A stretch of DNA of 64,000 nt from Gonocerus acuteangulatus (taxonomy: Eukaryota > Arthropoda > Insecta > Hemiptera > Coreidae): contig OX328123.1 in the NCBI GenBank assembly GCA_946811695.1, forward strand, positions 43,365,335 through 43,429,334. The letters run 5' to 3'. How positions within the stretch are numbered: the stretch's first letter is position 1; each line of letters begins with the position of its first letter. Both the position numbers and the translations under genes were made by a program. Below are positions 62,736 to 64,000 of the stretch, piece by piece. The notes beneath the pieces are model-generated. The model did no database searches, was not told where the DNA came from, and worked only from the letters and a program-made list of their open reading frames with translations.

Positions 62736-64000
62736 ACTGTGAAAATAATTATATGATCCAGGAAAATGAATGGGCTTTCTTCGAGTCCATTCGATAAAAA
62801 GAGGCAGTATTTGTTTTCGTAACCTATAATAGAAGTGCTTGGATTATGGGATGATAGAATTTTCATTAACTATACAGTTTCAGTGAGTTTTCCACCAGTT
62901 CTAAGCTTTGATTTACCTTGATATAGAGAATCTTTCAGCTCTGCTTGACGATCTGTGCCACACTTTAATAATTTCAAAGTTCCCTTTGAAAGGATTGAAC
63001 ATCGACCTGAAAGGACCTAGCCTCTCATCTTCACTCAGGCAACATTGGTCACTCTTGAAGAAACAGCCTACTAGACTCTTCTCTAGTGATACAGAGCCTG
63101 ACCTTAGAAAAACACAACCCCAAGATGGTTATTCTATCAGGCCACTCCCGGTATTTAAGGCTTCTAGAATCAAAACAAGACACATCACTATTTTTACGAT
63201 TTTGAGATAACATTTGATTTTACAAGTTGAAAATGTGCTCTATATACTGACAAAGAAAATAATTTTCAAACCTCAATATATCATGCTGTTTTTTAATGCT
63301 GAAGTTGAAAGTTGGCTTCAAAATAAGACATACCTGAGTGAATTTTAAAATGAATTAAGACACATCAAAAATAAAAAGTCTAATAGTATAGCAGATAAAC
63401 TTCTTCAAAAACATTCTTCTGTGGTACTTAAAACTTTTAAGAAAATTATACACATGTATAAAATGAAACATAATGCTTGTTATGTTTTTGGTGTTTTCTG
63501 AACAAATTGGTCTCAATGATTTGTCTTGTTTTATTCTAGACGCCTCATTTATTAATTATTTTTAGTGCTATACTGAAACAATTTTTTATTATTTGTTGTT
63601 TTCTTTAGTCAAAATATCCTATTCCTTCAACACCGTATCTAGCAGCTCTCCAACCACTTCACAGTATTCGTCTATTATAATAATAAAAATATACTAAAAA
63701 GATTTCATCCAAATATCTTTTCTTATATTTACCACCCTGATCCTGTCGTTCCGGATGAATTTTTTTTTTTTATCATTATTTATTTATTTGAAATCTGTAC
63801 AAATTATAAACAGTAAAATGATCAAGTTTGATGATGCAGATATTATGTACAAGTTGACAAAAACGGTAAAAGTAAAATAAAATAAAAAACATACAAAATA
63901 TGGAAGGAAACAACCACTGTTGGTACTTCAACAGATAACGCAGTAAATATTTTGATGGTCACGATAACATCAGGTAAGTAAATTGTCTCGGGGCCACTGT
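62736..64000. other. AT-rich end of window with one weak ORF
   Basis: At 62908-63210 (+) there is a 100-codon open frame (including LSALLDDLCHTLIISKFPLK and SLSSSLRQHWSLLKKQPTRL) with somewhat higher GC than its flanks. It has no recognisable domain and no clear splice sites; it may be an old coding remnant. A T-run at about 63761-63772 may mark a minus-strand retroposon tail. Nothing else is recognised. Confidence 0.3.

Overview
This is a window of an AT-rich eukaryotic nuclear genome, almost certainly an arthropod and most probably an insect. It has introns with GT/AG sites, long (TA)n, (TG)n and (CT)n tracts, and a 200-base assembly gap. The transposon set is insect-like: an errantivirus-type Gypsy element with an env gene, Jockey-, I- and R1-type LINEs, a Penelope-like element, mariner, pogo, hAT and piggyBac-type elements, and two DINE-1-like Helentron-derived families. 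I cannot name the species. The window is mostly stacked mobile DNA. Only two short minus-strand pieces (4414-4530 and 13489-13719) look like host exons, and I could not identify their gene.

Layout. 1-8300: an inverted copy of Helentron-derived family 1 (HINE-1), a 5'-truncated RNase H-bearing LINE, a short SINE with a perfect 10-bp target duplication, a possible host exon, a GC-rich hairpin element, and an unassigned TIR element beside a tRNA-derived SINE. 8314-11502: a decayed mariner-type element abuts a 2.1 kb fold-back palindrome whose two arms carry the same SINE. 12.3-24.4 kb: element ends, a second possible exon, a piggyBac-type miniature element and tRNA-derived SINEs. 24359-26082: a copy of the second Helentron-like family (HINE-2). 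26301-34833: a complete errantivirus-like LTR element with LTRs I read as identical, gag, pol and env, and a good -1 frameshift signal, but with pol interrupted by two nearby frame breaks.

35.6-41.1 kb: a Penelope-like fragment with inverted ends, another fold-back, and an R1-like LINE copy with most of ORF2 missing, set between duplicated TA-rich target sequences. 42109-43861: a non-autonomous hAT-type element with an exact 8-bp target duplication and, inside it, eight copies of a 116-bp satellite. 44.0-54.1 kb: a pogo-type miniature element, HINE-1 copies, and a three-level nest in which HINE-1 interrupts a Jockey LINE that lies in the TA tract of a HINE-2 copy. 56404-61580: a second Gypsy-type element on the minus strand with 167-bp LTRs, a tRNA-Phe primer site, and gag and pol in one frame separated by a single TGA. 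61.6-64 kb: a fold-back family end, a SINE and AT-rich DNA.

No operon or host pathway is visible. The functional links are within elements: gag-pol-env in the errantivirus, gag-pol in the second Gypsy element, ORF1-ORF2 in the Jockey LINE, and non-autonomous families (SINEs, HINEs, hAT and pogo miniatures) that must depend on enzymes encoded elsewhere. The points most worth a second look are the satellite-bearing hAT element, the frameshift signal of the young errantivirus, the in-frame TGA between gag and pol of the second LTR element, the SINE-bearing palindrome, and the covarying 3' hairpin of the short SINE.
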